From an uncultured Collinsella sp. (GTDB lineage: Bacteria; Actinomycetota; Coriobacteriia; Coriobacteriales; Coriobacteriaceae), in assembly GCA_902491345.1 (NCBI GenBank), contig CABUHI010000005.1, forward strand, positions 57,621 through 121,620: 64,000 nt of DNA, written 5' to 3'. The position numbers and the translations under genes were made by a program. Numbering within the stretch: position 1 is the first letter of the stretch; every line of letters starts with the position of its first letter. The notes beneath the pieces were generated by a model, which was not told where the DNA came from, searched no databases, and saw only the letters and a list, made by a program, of their open reading frames with translations. Shown piece by piece: positions 16,668 through 25,657 of the stretch.

Positions 16668-16679
16668 CGGCATGTGCCG
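16668..16679. promoter_or_regulatory. Candidate operator of the toxin-antitoxin operon
   Basis: CGGCATGTGCCG is a perfect five-base inverted repeat with a two-base spacer, 43 bases upstream of the antitoxin start. Such palindromes are usual autoregulation sites for ribbon-helix-helix antitoxins. Confidence 0.5.
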
Positions 16680-16691
16680 ATACTTGAGCAT

Positions 16692-17052
16692 CTTATAACG
16701 ATTACTTTATTTCACTCAAGTTGATAACCATAAACACGAATACAAGCGTAGTACATCCAAAATGAGAGCGCGTAAAAATCTCTGAGGCGTACGCATGTAA
16801 TACACTCACCTTTATAGCTTCTAGAGAATAATTCCAACCTGCCAAAACCCCTGCAATACAGCCGTATTGCAGGGCCTATACTCAAGTTTACCCCCTGCAA
16901 CTGCGTATATTTAACCTGTATATCGTTGGAGGAATTCTATCGAAGTGCTTGTTTCGCCGCATGCATTCGATACGCCGATGCCGGACCACGGGCGGTTCGG
17001 GGCAACGTCGACAGGGTCTCTCCGACAAGGGATTCAGGAGGGAGTGAACAAC
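16692..17052 (+). promoter_or_regulatory. Upstream region of the formate hydrogenlyase cluster
   Basis: This AT-rich 361-base gap contains a perfect 11-base inverted repeat, CCCTGCAATAC (16849-16859) facing GTATTGCAGGG (16864-16874). A third half-site CCCTGCAA follows at 16893-16900, then a possible -10 box TATATT at 16906-16911. The arrangement fits an operator for a regulator of formate or hydrogen metabolism, but the regulator is not in the window. GGAGGGAG at 17039-17046 is the ribosome site of the first gene. Confidence 0.5.
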
Positions 17053-17571
17053 ATGGGCAATAAACGAGTCGTAGCCGATTCCTCACGCTGCATTGGGTGC
17101 CAAACCTGTATGGCGGCGTGCATCGAGGCGCACGACATCCCCGGCAACATCGCCGCGCCGCGCCTGCGCGTGACGCGTACGTACGAGATCTCCGCACCGG
17201 TGGCGTGCCATCACTGCGAGGATGCCCCGTGCGCCAAGGCCTGCCCCACGGGCGCCTTGTTCTTTGATCCAAAGAACCATCGCATCGGTGTTAACGAGGA
17301 CAACTGCATCGGCTGCAAGAGCTGCGTCATGGCATGCCCCTTTGGCGCCGTGAGCGTGGCGACCACGCAGGTCCCCGTCTTGATGGGCGACGTTCGCGTG
17401 GGTTCGCAGACTAAGAGCTTCGTGCTCAAGTGCGACCTGTGCGTGGACCGTCCCGGCGGTCCGGCGTGTGCCGAGGCGTGCCCGACCAAGGGCCTCACCC
17501 TGGTAGACGAGGAACGTTTGGCGGAGCTGACTGCCGAGCGTGCCCGCGCCACCATCGAAAACGAGGCGTAA
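17053..17571 (+). CDS. hydN: HydN-like four-cluster ferredoxin, formate dehydrogenase electron carrier
   Basis: The 172-residue cytoplasmic protein has four Cys motifs for 4Fe-4S clusters: CIGCQTCMAAC near residue 14, CEDAPCAKACP near 55, CIGCKSCVMACP near 86 and CDLCVDRPGGPACAEACP near 125. This is the HydN/HycB pattern, which passes electrons from formate dehydrogenase H to the hydrogenase. ATG 17053 follows AGGAGGGAG closely; the frame remains open upstream but without support. fdhF starts 74 bases downstream. Confidence 0.88.
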   Translation: MGNKRVVADSSRCIGCQTCMAACIEAHDIPGNIAAPRLRVTRTYEISAPVACHHCEDAPCAKACPTGALFFDPKNHRIGVNEDNCIGCKSCVMACPFGAVSVATTQVPVLMGDVRVGSQTKSFVLKCDLCVDRPGGPACAEACPTKGLTLVDEERLAELTAERARATIENEA

Positions 17572-17645
17572 GCGTCGGGCGACAGGCCCAATGATTGTCA
17601 AATAAGTACCGAGTATTCGGTAGCAGAGAAAGGAAGGAGGGTGTC

Positions 17646-19868
17646 ATGGAGAAGCATAAAGTGATCTGCCCGTACTGCGGCGCCGGTTGCCAGTTTAACC
17701 TCTTGGTCCAAAACGGCCAGGTCGTGGGTACCGAACCGCTCAACGGCATCACCAACCAGAGCGAGCTGTGCCTTAAGGGCATGAGCGGCTACGACTTCAT
17801 CAACGACACCAAGATCTTGACTCCTCGCGTACTGCACCCGATGATCCGTCGCACCAAGGGCGCGGATCTTGAGCGCGTAAGCTGGGACGAGGCACTGGAT
17901 TTCACCGCATCTAAGATGCAGGCCATAATTGACGAATATGGTCCTAACGCTGTCATGACCACCGGCTCTTCGCGAGGCGGCGGCAATGAGGCGAACTACG
18001 TCATGCAGAAGTTTACGCGTGCGTGCATCGGCACCCACAGCGTGGACAACTGCGCCCGTACTTGACACGGCCCTACTGTCCTCGGTCTGATGGACACGGT
18101 TGGTTCAGGTTGCATGTCATGCTCCATCCCCGGTATGGAGGATGCGGGCTGCATTTTCCTCTTCGGCTATAACCCTGCCGATTCGCACCCCATCGTCGCA
18201 AGGCGTATCGTGCGAGCCAAAGAAAAGGGTTGCAAGATCATCGTCGCCGACCCGCGCCATATCGAAACCGCGCGTATCGCCGATCTCTACCTTCCGATCA
18301 AGAACGGTTGCAACGTTGCGTTCCTCAACGCCTTTGCCAACTGCTTGGTCAACGATGGCCTCTACGACAAGGAATTCGTCGCCGAGCACACGAACGGCTT
18401 TGACGAGTGGTGGGAGACCATCAAGAACTACACTCCCGAATCCGTACAGGACATCACGGGTGTCGAGCCCGCGTTGATCCACCAAGCTGCCGAGATGTAC
18501 GCCACGGCGAAGCCCTCTGCCATCATTGGCTGGGGCATGGGCGTATGCCAGCAGAAGCAGAACCTGAAGACGGTGCACACCATCGCCTCCATCGCCTGCG
18601 TTGCCGGCCAGATCGGCAAACCCAACTCCGGCCTCGCGCCCGTGCGTGGCCAGAATAACGTCCAGGGCTCCTGCGATATGGGCATGCTGCCCAACCTGTA
18701 CCCTGGCTACCAGAAAGTCACCGACCCCGCAGTGCGTGCCAAGTTTGCCAAGGCTTGGGGCGTGCCCGAGGAAAAGCTCCCGCTCGAGGAGGGCTACAAG
18801 CTCACCGACCTTGGCCACCTGGTCGACGAGGGCAAGGTGCACTGCTTCTACAACTACGGCGAGGACCCGGTGCAGACCGAGCCCGATTCGGCCGGTATGC
18901 GCAAGACGCTCTCCGAGCTGGATCTGTTCATTTGTCAGGACATCTTTATGACGCAGACGACCATGCTCGCCGACGTCATCCTGCCCGCTACCTCTTGGGG
19001 CGAGCACGAGGGTGTCTTTACTGCATCCGACCGTAGCTTCCAGCACTTTGACGCGGCCGTTCCGCCCAAGGGCGAGTGCCGTCACGACTGGGAGATCTTC
19101 GCGGACCTGTCCACGCGTATGGGCTATCCCATGCACTACGACAACACCGAGCAGATCTGGAACGAGTGCATTAGCCTGTGCCCCAACTTTGTGGGCGCGA
19201 CCTACGAGAAGATGGCTCCCGAGGGCGGCTACGCCCAGTGGCCCGTCAAGAGCACCGATGTCAACGACCACGGTACGCCCGACATGTTCGCTGGTGGCAA
19301 GTTCACCACCAAGGACGGCCGCGCCAACCTGATGGCGCACGACTGGGAGGCGCCCTCCGAGCTTCCCGACGATGAGTACCCGCTCATCCTGTGCACCGTC
19401 CGCGAGGTCGGCCACTACAGCTGCCGCTCGATGACCGGCAACTGCAAGACGCTGGCGCTGCTTGCCGACGAGCCCGGCTTTGTCCGCATGAATCCCGCGG
19501 ACGCCCAGGCGCGCGGCATCAAGAACGGCGACATCGTCTCGATTCACAGCCGCCGCGGCCAGGTATACAGCCGCGCCGACGTGAGCGACCGTATCAACAA
19601 GGGCACGGTCTATATGACCTACCAGTGGTGGATCGGCAAGTGCAACGAGCTGACCATGCACAAGGTCGACCCGGTCTCGCACACGCCCGAGGACAAGTTC
19701 TCCGCCTGCCAGGTCGACGCCATTGCCGACCAGGTTTGGGCCGAGGGCGAAGTCGAGCGCCAGTACACCGAGCTCAAGCAGGCTCTGGTGGACGCCGCCG
19801 CTCCCCAGGACGTTGAGCCTGGCGCCGCCAAGTTCGACGACGAGACGCACGTGAACCAAATCGTGTAG
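17646..19868 (+). CDS. fdhF: Formate dehydrogenase H, selenoprotein (Sec at codon 140)
   Basis: The enzyme oxidises formate to CO2 with a bis-MGD molybdenum centre and a single 4Fe-4S cluster. The N-terminal CPYCGAGCQFNL and later CLKG supply the cluster cysteines. An in-frame TGA at 18063-18065 sits in NCART-TGA-HGPTVLGL, exactly where formate dehydrogenase carries its Sec ligand to molybdenum, and the frame continues to a 740-residue protein. Other landmarks are GWGMGVCQQKQN, VRGQNNVQGSCDMG and, late, VREVGHYSCRSMTGNC. ATG 17646 follows AAGGAAGGAGGG. The complete Sec machinery lies 15 kb downstream. Confidence 0.97.
18066..18100 (+). promoter_or_regulatory. SECIS element of fdhF
   Basis: After the TGA, GTCC (18078-18081) pairs with GGAC (18092-18095) around a loop that holds GGTCTG (18084-18089). 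The same apical GGTCT sequence is the SelB-binding loop of the E. coli fdhF SECIS, at nearly the same distance from the stop codon. Confidence 0.8.
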
Positions 19869-19889
19869 TCCCGTTCTCGTTGGCTTTTT

Positions 19890-19932
19890 GGGCCGGGCGT
19901 CCCGTACGTTCGGGAGCCCGGCCCGTTATTTT
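19890..19932 (+). terminator. Strong hairpin between fdhF and hyfA
   Basis: GGGCCGGGC (19890-19898) pairs with GCCCGGCCC (19916-19924); CCCG/CGGG continues the stem inward. The T run is short (TTATTTT). It probably limits read-through from hydN-fdhF into the hydrogenase genes. Confidence 0.7.
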
Positions 19933-19946
19933 GAAAGGAAGTGGGG

Positions 19947-20564
19947 ATGAACCGCTTCATCGACATCAACCCGGAGAGGTGCATCGGCTGCGGAACATGC
20001 CAGTCCGCCTGTGCCGACGCCCACCGGATGCAGGGTCTTCAGGATACGCCGCGCCTGGCGCTCGTGAAGACCGGCGGTATTTCGGCCGCCCTTGCCTGCC
20101 ACCATTGCGAGGGTGCCCCCTGCGCCGAGGTCTGCCCGGTGAATGCCATCGAGCACGATGGCGATCGCATCCACGTCAAGGAGCAGGAGTGCATCGGGTG
20201 CAGGCTGTGCGCCATCGCGTGCCCCTTCGGAGCCATCCATCCCGATGGCACGTCTATCGCCGGTGTCGCAGGCATGTGCGACCCGACGCCTTCGTATCCT
20301 AAGTCCCTGAGCAGCCTGCTTACGTGGGCTCCCGGCCAGTACACCTGCGCTGTTAAGTGCGACCTGTGCGCCTTCGATCCGGACGGTCCGCATTGTGTGG
20401 CGGCGTGCCCCACCAAGGCGCTGACCGTCATGGGCGGCGCGGCCGATCGCGAGCTCGACGAGGCCAAGCGCCTGCGCTCGATCGAAAACGGTCCGGTCGT
20501 CGACGTTACCGCTGTGGCCCAGGGCCTGTCCGAGAAAGCAGAAGGGAGCGTAAACAATGGATAG
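19947..20564 (+). CDS. hyfA: Hydrogenase-4 electron-transfer subunit HyfA
   Basis: The 205-residue ferredoxin-like subunit has Cys groups CIGCGTCQSACADAH, CEGAPCAEVCP, CIGCRLCAIACPFGA and CDLCAFDPDGPHCVAACP, i.e. four 4Fe-4S clusters. In HyfA/HycB it links formate dehydrogenase to the hydrogenase arm. ATG 19947 is six bases behind AAGGAA; GTG 19941 overlaps that site and is less likely. The end overlaps hyfB by eight bases. Length matches E. coli HyfA. Confidence 0.88.
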   Translation: MNRFIDINPERCIGCGTCQSACADAHRMQGLQDTPRLALVKTGGISAALACHHCEGAPCAEVCPVNAIEHDGDRIHVKEQECIGCRLCAIACPFGAIHPDGTSIAGVAGMCDPTPSYPKSLSSLLTWAPGQYTCAVKCDLCAFDPDGPHCVAACPTKALTVMGGAADRELDEAKRLRSIENGPVVDVTAVAQGLSEKAEGSVNNG

Positions 20565-22575
20565 CATGACGCTGTTTATCGCATCGCTTGCCGTCTCGTG
20601 CATCGGTGCGCTCGCCTCGGTTCTGCTGATCAAGGCCGATAACGCCGCCAAGACCGCCGGCTGCCTTATCGGTGCCGTCGCCGCGGTGCTTTCGTTTGTG
20701 GCCGGTATCCAGGCCGTGCTGGGCGATGTCACGTCGGTCGACACCATCGTGTTTTTCCCGTTTGCCCATTTCCAGCTGCTGCTCAATCAGCTGTCCGGCC
20801 TGTTCGTGGCGCTCATCTCGGTGCTTGCGTTTGCCGGTTCGATCTACGGTCTCAACTACTTTGATGAGTACCCGGGCAAAAAGGGCCGCGCCGGCTTCTT
20901 CTTTAACACCTTCGTGGCGTCCATGATGCTCGTCATCACCGCCGACAACGTGTTTTGGTTCCTGGTCGCCTTTGAGCTCATGTCGCTGACCTCGTACTTC
21001 CTGGTCGTGATCGAGGAGAACGAGAACTCCATCCATGGCGGTTGGCTCTACTTTGTGATCGCGCACGTGGGCTTCGTGCTCATCATGGCGAGCTTCCTCA
21101 CCATGACCAACTTCGCCGGCGGCTCGTTTGCCTTTGCGGATTTCCGCGCTACGCAGTTTAGCCCCGCGGTCGCATCCGTGTGCTTCGTGCTCGCCTTCTT
21201 TGGCTTTGGCGCCAAGGCCGGTATCATCCCGCTGCACGGCTGGCTGCCCAAGGCACATCCCGAGGCGCCGTCCAACGTGTCGGCCCTCATGTCCGGCGGC
21301 ATGATCAAGATCGGTATCTTCGGCATCCTCAAAGTGGGCCTCGACCTGCTCTCCGCTTCGGGCGTTCAGGTCTGGTGGGGTCTTATGGTCATGGTCTTCG
21401 GTGCGATCTCGTCGGTCCTCGGCGTGGCCTTCGCCCTGCAGGAGCATGACATCAAGCGCCTGCTGGCCTATCACTCCGTCGAGAACATCGGCATCATTCT
21501 GCTCGGCGTCGGCGCCTCCATGGCCGCCATGGCGCTCAACTCGGTCGGCATCGCCGTCCTGGCTCTGATGGCCGCCCTCTACCACACGTTTAACCACGCG
21601 ATGTTTAAGGGCGAGCTGTTCTTGGGCGCCGGTGCGCTGCTGTACTCCACGGGTACGCGCAATATGGAGAAGATGGGCGGCCTGTTCCGTCGTATGCCGG
21701 CAACGGCCATCTGCTTCCTCGTCGGCGCGCTTGCCATCTCGGCCATCCCGCCCTTCAACGGCTTTGTGTCCGAGTGGTTTACCTACCAGTCGCTGTTTAA
21801 CGCCGCCATGCAGGGCGACAAGGCCGTCATGATCGTGGCCGTGTTCGCTGCCGTCGCGCTTGCCATTACCGGCGCGCTGGCTGTCACGTGCTTCGTCAAG
21901 GCCTATGGCGTCTCCTTTGCCTCCGTGCCCCGCTCCGAGGCCGCGGCCAATGCCAAGGAGGTTCCCGCCCCCATGGTGTTTGCGCAGGGCCTGCTCGCGG
22001 CCATCTGTGTCGTGCTGGGCATTGGCGCTCCCGTGATCGCGCCCGTGCTGGTCGATGTCGCCGCGTCCGTGCTGCATCCGTACGGTGGCGTGTTTGCCGC
22101 CGAGGGCATGGAGCTCATGAACCAGTACTCCGGCGCTGCCACCTCCACGCCTGCAATCGCCATCGCGCTTGTGGTGCTCGTCGGCCTTGCCTGCGGTTAT
22201 CGCAAGCTCAAGACCGTCGGCAAGGTGCAGAAGTCCCAGCCGTGGGCATGCGGCTATGCTCCCAACGAGCATATGCCCGTCGTGGCCACGACCTTTGCCT
22301 CCGAGGTGTCCTGGTTTATGCAGCCGCTCTACACGCTGCGCGACCGCTGCACGGCCGTCTGCTGGTCCATCGCGCACTTCTTCCAGAAGCTCACCGGTGT
22401 GGCCGAGGCTGTGGAGCCCGTACCCGACAAGGTTCTCGTCGATGCCCCGCATAAGGGTGTCGAGAAGCTCGCCGATCTCGCGACTAAGCTCGAGGGCGGC
22501 AACTACAGCATCTATATCTGCTACATCGTCGCGGCACTCGTGGTGTTCCTCGTGCTCGCCGTGCAAATGGGTTAA
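20557..22575 (+). CDS. hyfB: Hydrogenase-4 membrane subunit HyfB (antiporter-like)
   Basis: The 672-residue protein has many membrane segments and belongs to the NuoL/Mrp antiporter-like family. Typical stretches are FVAFELMSLTSYFLVV-like residues near 135, the charged helix residue in FGAKAGIIPLHGWLPKAHP near 215, and a lysine in LFRRMPATA. In formate hydrogenlyase it anchors the peripheral arm and may translocate ions. The length equals that of E. coli HyfB. It overlaps hyfA and lies twelve bases from hyfC. Confidence 0.92.
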   Translation: MDSMTLFIASLAVSCIGALASVLLIKADNAAKTAGCLIGAVAAVLSFVAGIQAVLGDVTSVDTIVFFPFAHFQLLLNQLSGLFVALISVLAFAGSIYGLNYFDEYPGKKGRAGFFFNTFVASMMLVITADNVFWFLVAFELMSLTSYFLVVIEENENSIHGGWLYFVIAHVGFVLIMASFLTMTNFAGGSFAFADFRATQFSPAVASVCFVLAFFGFGAKAGIIPLHGWLPKAHPEAPSNVSALMSGGMIKIGIFGILKVGLDLLSASGVQVWWGLMVMVFGAISSVLGVAFALQEHDIKRLLAYHSVENIGIILLGVGASMAAMALNSVGIAVLALMAALYHTFNHAMFKGELFLGAGALLYSTGTRNMEKMGGLFRRMPATAICFLVGALAISAIPPFNGFVSEWFTYQSLFNAAMQGDKAVMIVAVFAAVALAITGALAVTCFVKAYGVSFASVPRSEAAANAKEVPAPMVFAQGLLAAICVVLGIGAPVIAPVLVDVAASVLHPYGGVFAAEGMELMNQYSGAATSTPAIAIALVVLVGLACGYRKLKTVGKVQKSQPWACGYAPNEHMPVVATTFASEVSWFMQPLYTLRDRCTAVCWSIAHFFQKLTGVAEAVEPVPDKVLVDAPHKGVEKLADLATKLEGGNYSIYICYIVAALVVFLVLAVQMG

Positions 22576-22587
22576 GGAGGGGAGAGC

Positions 22588-23514
22588 ATGAACAACATCG
22601 TACTTGCCGTTCTGCAGGGCGTGGTCGTCATGGCCGTCGCACCGTTCTTCTCCGGTCTCGGCCGCGTGATCCGCGCCAAGATGCACAACCGTCGTGGCCC
22701 CGGCATCATGCAGGACTACCGCGACCTGGCCAAGCTCTTTGCGCGCCCCGAGTCCCAGAGCGAGGATGCGAGCTTTGCGCTGCGCATCATGCCGCCGCTG
22801 TTCTTCGCCGTCGCCTTTATACTCGCGATGGGTCTGCCGCTCTTTACGGCACAAAGCCCCATCCCGGTCTTTGGTGACGCCATCACCATCATGTACAGCC
22901 TGGCGCTCGCCCGCTTCTTCTTCGCCCTCTGCGGTGTGGATTCGTCCAACGCCTACGCCGGTATCGGCGGCGTCCGCGAGCTGCTCATGAGCGTGCTCAT
23001 CGAGCCGTCCATGCTGCTGGCGCTGTTTGCCGCCGCCCTGGTTTGCGGTTCCACCGACATCGCCACCATGGGTCAGCACATCATGACGGGCGCCATCGAC
23101 GCGCCGGTCGCCGTGATCCTCGCCGGCATCGCCTTTGCGATTGCCTGCTACATGGAGCTCGGCAAGCTGCCGTTTGATCAGGCCGAGGCCGAGCAAGAGC
23201 TTCAGGAAGGCCCGCTCGCCGAGCTTTCCGGCCCGTCGCTTGCGATGGCCAAGCTCGCCATGTCTATGAAGCAGGTCCTGGTCGTCGCCTGGTTCTGCGC
23301 GATCTTCGTCCCCTGGGGCGAGCCCGCAACCGTAGGCGCAGCCGCCGTTCTGGGCGCAGTCATCTTCCTGGTGAAGTGCCTTATCGACTTTGTCGTATGC
23401 GGCGTGATCGAGAACTCCTGCTCGCGCTCGCGTTTTAAGGTTCTTGGCAATCAGACCTGGGCCGTCGTGGGCATCGCCGTTCTGGCGTTTGTCTTTGTGG
23501 TCGTCGGCGTGTAG
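22588..23514 (+). CDS. hyfC: Hydrogenase-4 membrane subunit HyfC (NuoH-like)
   Basis: The 308-residue protein has about eight membrane segments. The NuoH-type signatures are GLGRVIRAKMHNRRGPGIMQ near residue 25 and the acidic loop KLPFDQAEAEQELQEGP near 193. NuoH-like subunits join the hydrogenase module to the membrane arm. The start at 22588 follows AAGGAGGGGAG. Length is close to E. coli HyfC (about 315). Confidence 0.93.
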   Translation: MNNIVLAVLQGVVVMAVAPFFSGLGRVIRAKMHNRRGPGIMQDYRDLAKLFARPESQSEDASFALRIMPPLFFAVAFILAMGLPLFTAQSPIPVFGDAITIMYSLALARFFFALCGVDSSNAYAGIGGVRELLMSVLIEPSMLLALFAAALVCGSTDIATMGQHIMTGAIDAPVAVILAGIAFAIACYMELGKLPFDQAEAEQELQEGPLAELSGPSLAMAKLAMSMKQVLVVAWFCAIFVPWGEPATVGAAAVLGAVIFLVKCLIDFVVCGVIENSCSRSRFKVLGNQTWAVVGIAVLAFVFVVVGV

Positions 23515-23529
23515 GAGAAGGGAGAAACA

Positions 23530-24987
23530 ATGTCATTTGCAGTCAGTCTGTCCCTTCTCGGCTTGGTCGCTATCGCGGCCCCGATGGTGGCCTCGGTGCT
23601 CGTCGCCCTGTTCCCCCGTCCGTACGCCAAGTGGTTCAGCGTTTTGGGTGCCGCCGTCTCGACGGCCTGCACCATCGCCCTCGCCGCGAATTTCGCTGGC
23701 GCCGGCATGCCCGACACTCAGGTTCCCCTGATCTCGTTTGGGCAGACCCTCGTCATGGGATTCACCTTCGATCGCATGAGCACACTGCTCGCGCCCGCCT
23801 TTGTGGGTATCGGCCTCCTTGTCGTGATCTATTCGATTCCCTATATGAGCGAGAATAACCGTGAGCATCCCGACGCACCGCGTCGTCGCTTCTACGCGTA
23901 CCTCGTGACCTTCATCGGCGCCATGGCCGGCCTTGTGTACAGCTCGACCCTTTTGGGCCAGCTCGTGTTCTTTGAGATCACGGGTGCCTGCTCTTGGGGC
24001 CTCATCAGCTACTACATGTCGCCTACGGCCAAGAAGGCCGGCATGAAGGCCCTGATCATTACGCATATCGGTGCGCTCGGCCTGTATCTGGGCGCCGCCA
24101 TCGTGTTTGCCCACACCGGCACCTTCGCCATCACCGCGATTGCCGGCCTCGACGCCAAGCTCAAGGCTATCGTCCTTTTGCTTGTGCTGTTTGCGGCCTG
24201 GGCCAAGTCCGCACAGGTTCCCATGTACATGTGGCTGCCTTCGGCCATGGAGGCGCCGACGCCTGTTTCGGCCTACCTGCATGGCGCCTCGATGGTCAAG
24301 GTCGGCGTGTGCGTGTTCGCGCGTGCACTCGTCTCTGCCGGCGAGATTCCCGAGATCGTGGGCTGGGTTGCCATTATCGACGCCATGGTCACCATGCTCT
24401 TTGGTTTCCTTATGTACCTGCCGCAAAAGGACATGAAGCGTCTGCTGGCCTTCTCCACGATCGCCCAGCTCTCCTACGTGTTCTTTGGTCTGGGCCTTTC
24501 GGTCTTTGGCAGCCAGCTGGCCTTTGACGGTGCCGTGTGCCACATCTTTAACCACGCTTTCGCCAAGACGCTGTTCTTCCTGATCGCCGGTTCGTTCTCC
24601 TTTACGCTCGGTACGCGTATGCTGCCCAAGCTTCGCGGCATCGTAAAGAAGTACCCGATCTCGGGCGTGGGCTTTGGTGTCGCCGCGCTCGCCATTGCCG
24701 GCGTGCCGCCCATGAACACGTTCTTCTCGAAGTTCCAGATCATTGCCGGCGGTTTTTCCGTGGGTGCCGGCAACGTCGCGATCCTGGTGCTCGTGTGCAT
24801 CATGGTCGCCGAGACCGTCGCCACCTTCGCCTGGTTCCTCAAGTGGATGGGCTATTGCCTGCCCGGCGAGCCGAGCGACGAGGTCGCTGCGGGAGCCCCG
24901 CTTCCCCGCGCGATGGCGTTCGTGTTCATCGTGCTCATCATCATGGTTATCGTCAGCGGCCCGCTTTCGGCCAGCTGGATCGGTTAG
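23530..24987 (+). CDS. hyfD: Hydrogenase-4 membrane subunit HyfD
   Basis: The 485-residue antiporter-like protein (NuoN/NuoM/NuoL family) has about fourteen membrane segments and the family pattern KSAQVPMYMWLPSAMEAPTP near residue 223, followed by SAYLHGASMVK. Its place in the order B-C-D-E-F identifies it as HyfD; the HycDEF-only type of hydrogenase-3 lacks it. Such extra antiporter subunits are the reason for supposing that hydrogenase-4 conserves energy as an ion gradient. Confidence 0.9.
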   Translation: MSFAVSLSLLGLVAIAAPMVASVLVALFPRPYAKWFSVLGAAVSTACTIALAANFAGAGMPDTQVPLISFGQTLVMGFTFDRMSTLLAPAFVGIGLLVVIYSIPYMSENNREHPDAPRRRFYAYLVTFIGAMAGLVYSSTLLGQLVFFEITGACSWGLISYYMSPTAKKAGMKALIITHIGALGLYLGAAIVFAHTGTFAITAIAGLDAKLKAIVLLLVLFAAWAKSAQVPMYMWLPSAMEAPTPVSAYLHGASMVKVGVCVFARALVSAGEIPEIVGWVAIIDAMVTMLFGFLMYLPQKDMKRLLAFSTIAQLSYVFFGLGLSVFGSQLAFDGAVCHIFNHAFAKTLFFLIAGSFSFTLGTRMLPKLRGIVKKYPISGVGFGVAALAIAGVPPMNTFFSKFQIIAGGFSVGAGNVAILVLVCIMVAETVATFAWFLKWMGYCLPGEPSDEVAAGAPLPRAMAFVFIVLIIMVIVSGPLSASWIG

Positions 24988-25000
24988 GAGGTAGAACGAC

Positions 25001-25654
25001 ATGGGTTATTCGATCGTCAACATCCTTGGCGGCCTTCTGATCGTCACGTCCACCATGGTGGTCGTCTCAAAGAACATCAAGCACGCCATTCGCTGGTATG
25101 CGGTGCAGTCGCTGGTGCTCGTGGGGCTGCTCGCTACGCTCGGTGCCACCACCGGTGCGCAGGAGCTGCTTATGTGGGCCGGATCTGCCTTTATCACCAA
25201 GGTCGTCCTGGTCCCATATATCCTCAACCGTGCGTACAAGAAGATGGGTGAGCCGAGTGATGCATCGCTCAAGGCCGGCCTTAAGCCCGCGTGGGCCATC
25301 TGCATCATCGCCGTCGAGGTCGCGATCTGCTTTGCTGTCGTGACGCAGATTAGTCTGCCCACGGCCGAGGTCGCAACGCCTGCGCTCGCTATTAGCTTCG
25401 CTCACTTCTTTGTGGGCCTCACCTGCATCATCTCGCAGCGCAACATCATGAAGCAGATCTTTGGATACTGCCTTATGGAAAACGGCAGCCACGTGACGCT
25501 CGCGCTTTTGGCTCCCACCGCTCCCGAGATCATCGAGATCGGTATCGCCACCGACGCCATCTTTGCCGTCATCATCATGTCCATCGTCGTGCGTCGCATT
25601 TGGGACGACTCCCACTCGCTCGATGCGCGCGACCTGTCCGAGCTGAGGGGGTAG
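25001..25654 (+). CDS. hyfE: Hydrogenase-4 membrane subunit HyfE
   Basis: The 217-residue protein has about six membrane segments and resembles HyfE, the hydrogenase-4 subunit related in part to NuoK. The length is within one residue of E. coli HyfE. TAGGAGGTAG precedes ATG 25001, and the next gene starts three bases after its stop. Confidence 0.88.
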   Translation: MGYSIVNILGGLLIVTSTMVVVSKNIKHAIRWYAVQSLVLVGLLATLGATTGAQELLMWAGSAFITKVVLVPYILNRAYKKMGEPSDASLKAGLKPAWAICIIAVEVAICFAVVTQISLPTAEVATPALAISFAHFFVGLTCIISQRNIMKQIFGYCLMENGSHVTLALLAPTAPEIIEIGIATDAIFAVIIMSIVVRRIWDDSHSLDARDLSELRG

Positions 25655-25657
25655 TCC

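Noticed and set aside
14179..16690. Integrative element using the tRNA-Gly end as attachment site
   Set aside because: No integrase and no repeated tRNA 3' end were found downstream; only the nuclease-like gene and toxin-antitoxin pair suggest an island.
18063..18065. TGA in fdhF read as a nonsense mutation making a pseudogene
   Set aside because: It lies at the Sec position, has a SECIS loop after it, and selA, selB, selC and selD are all present.
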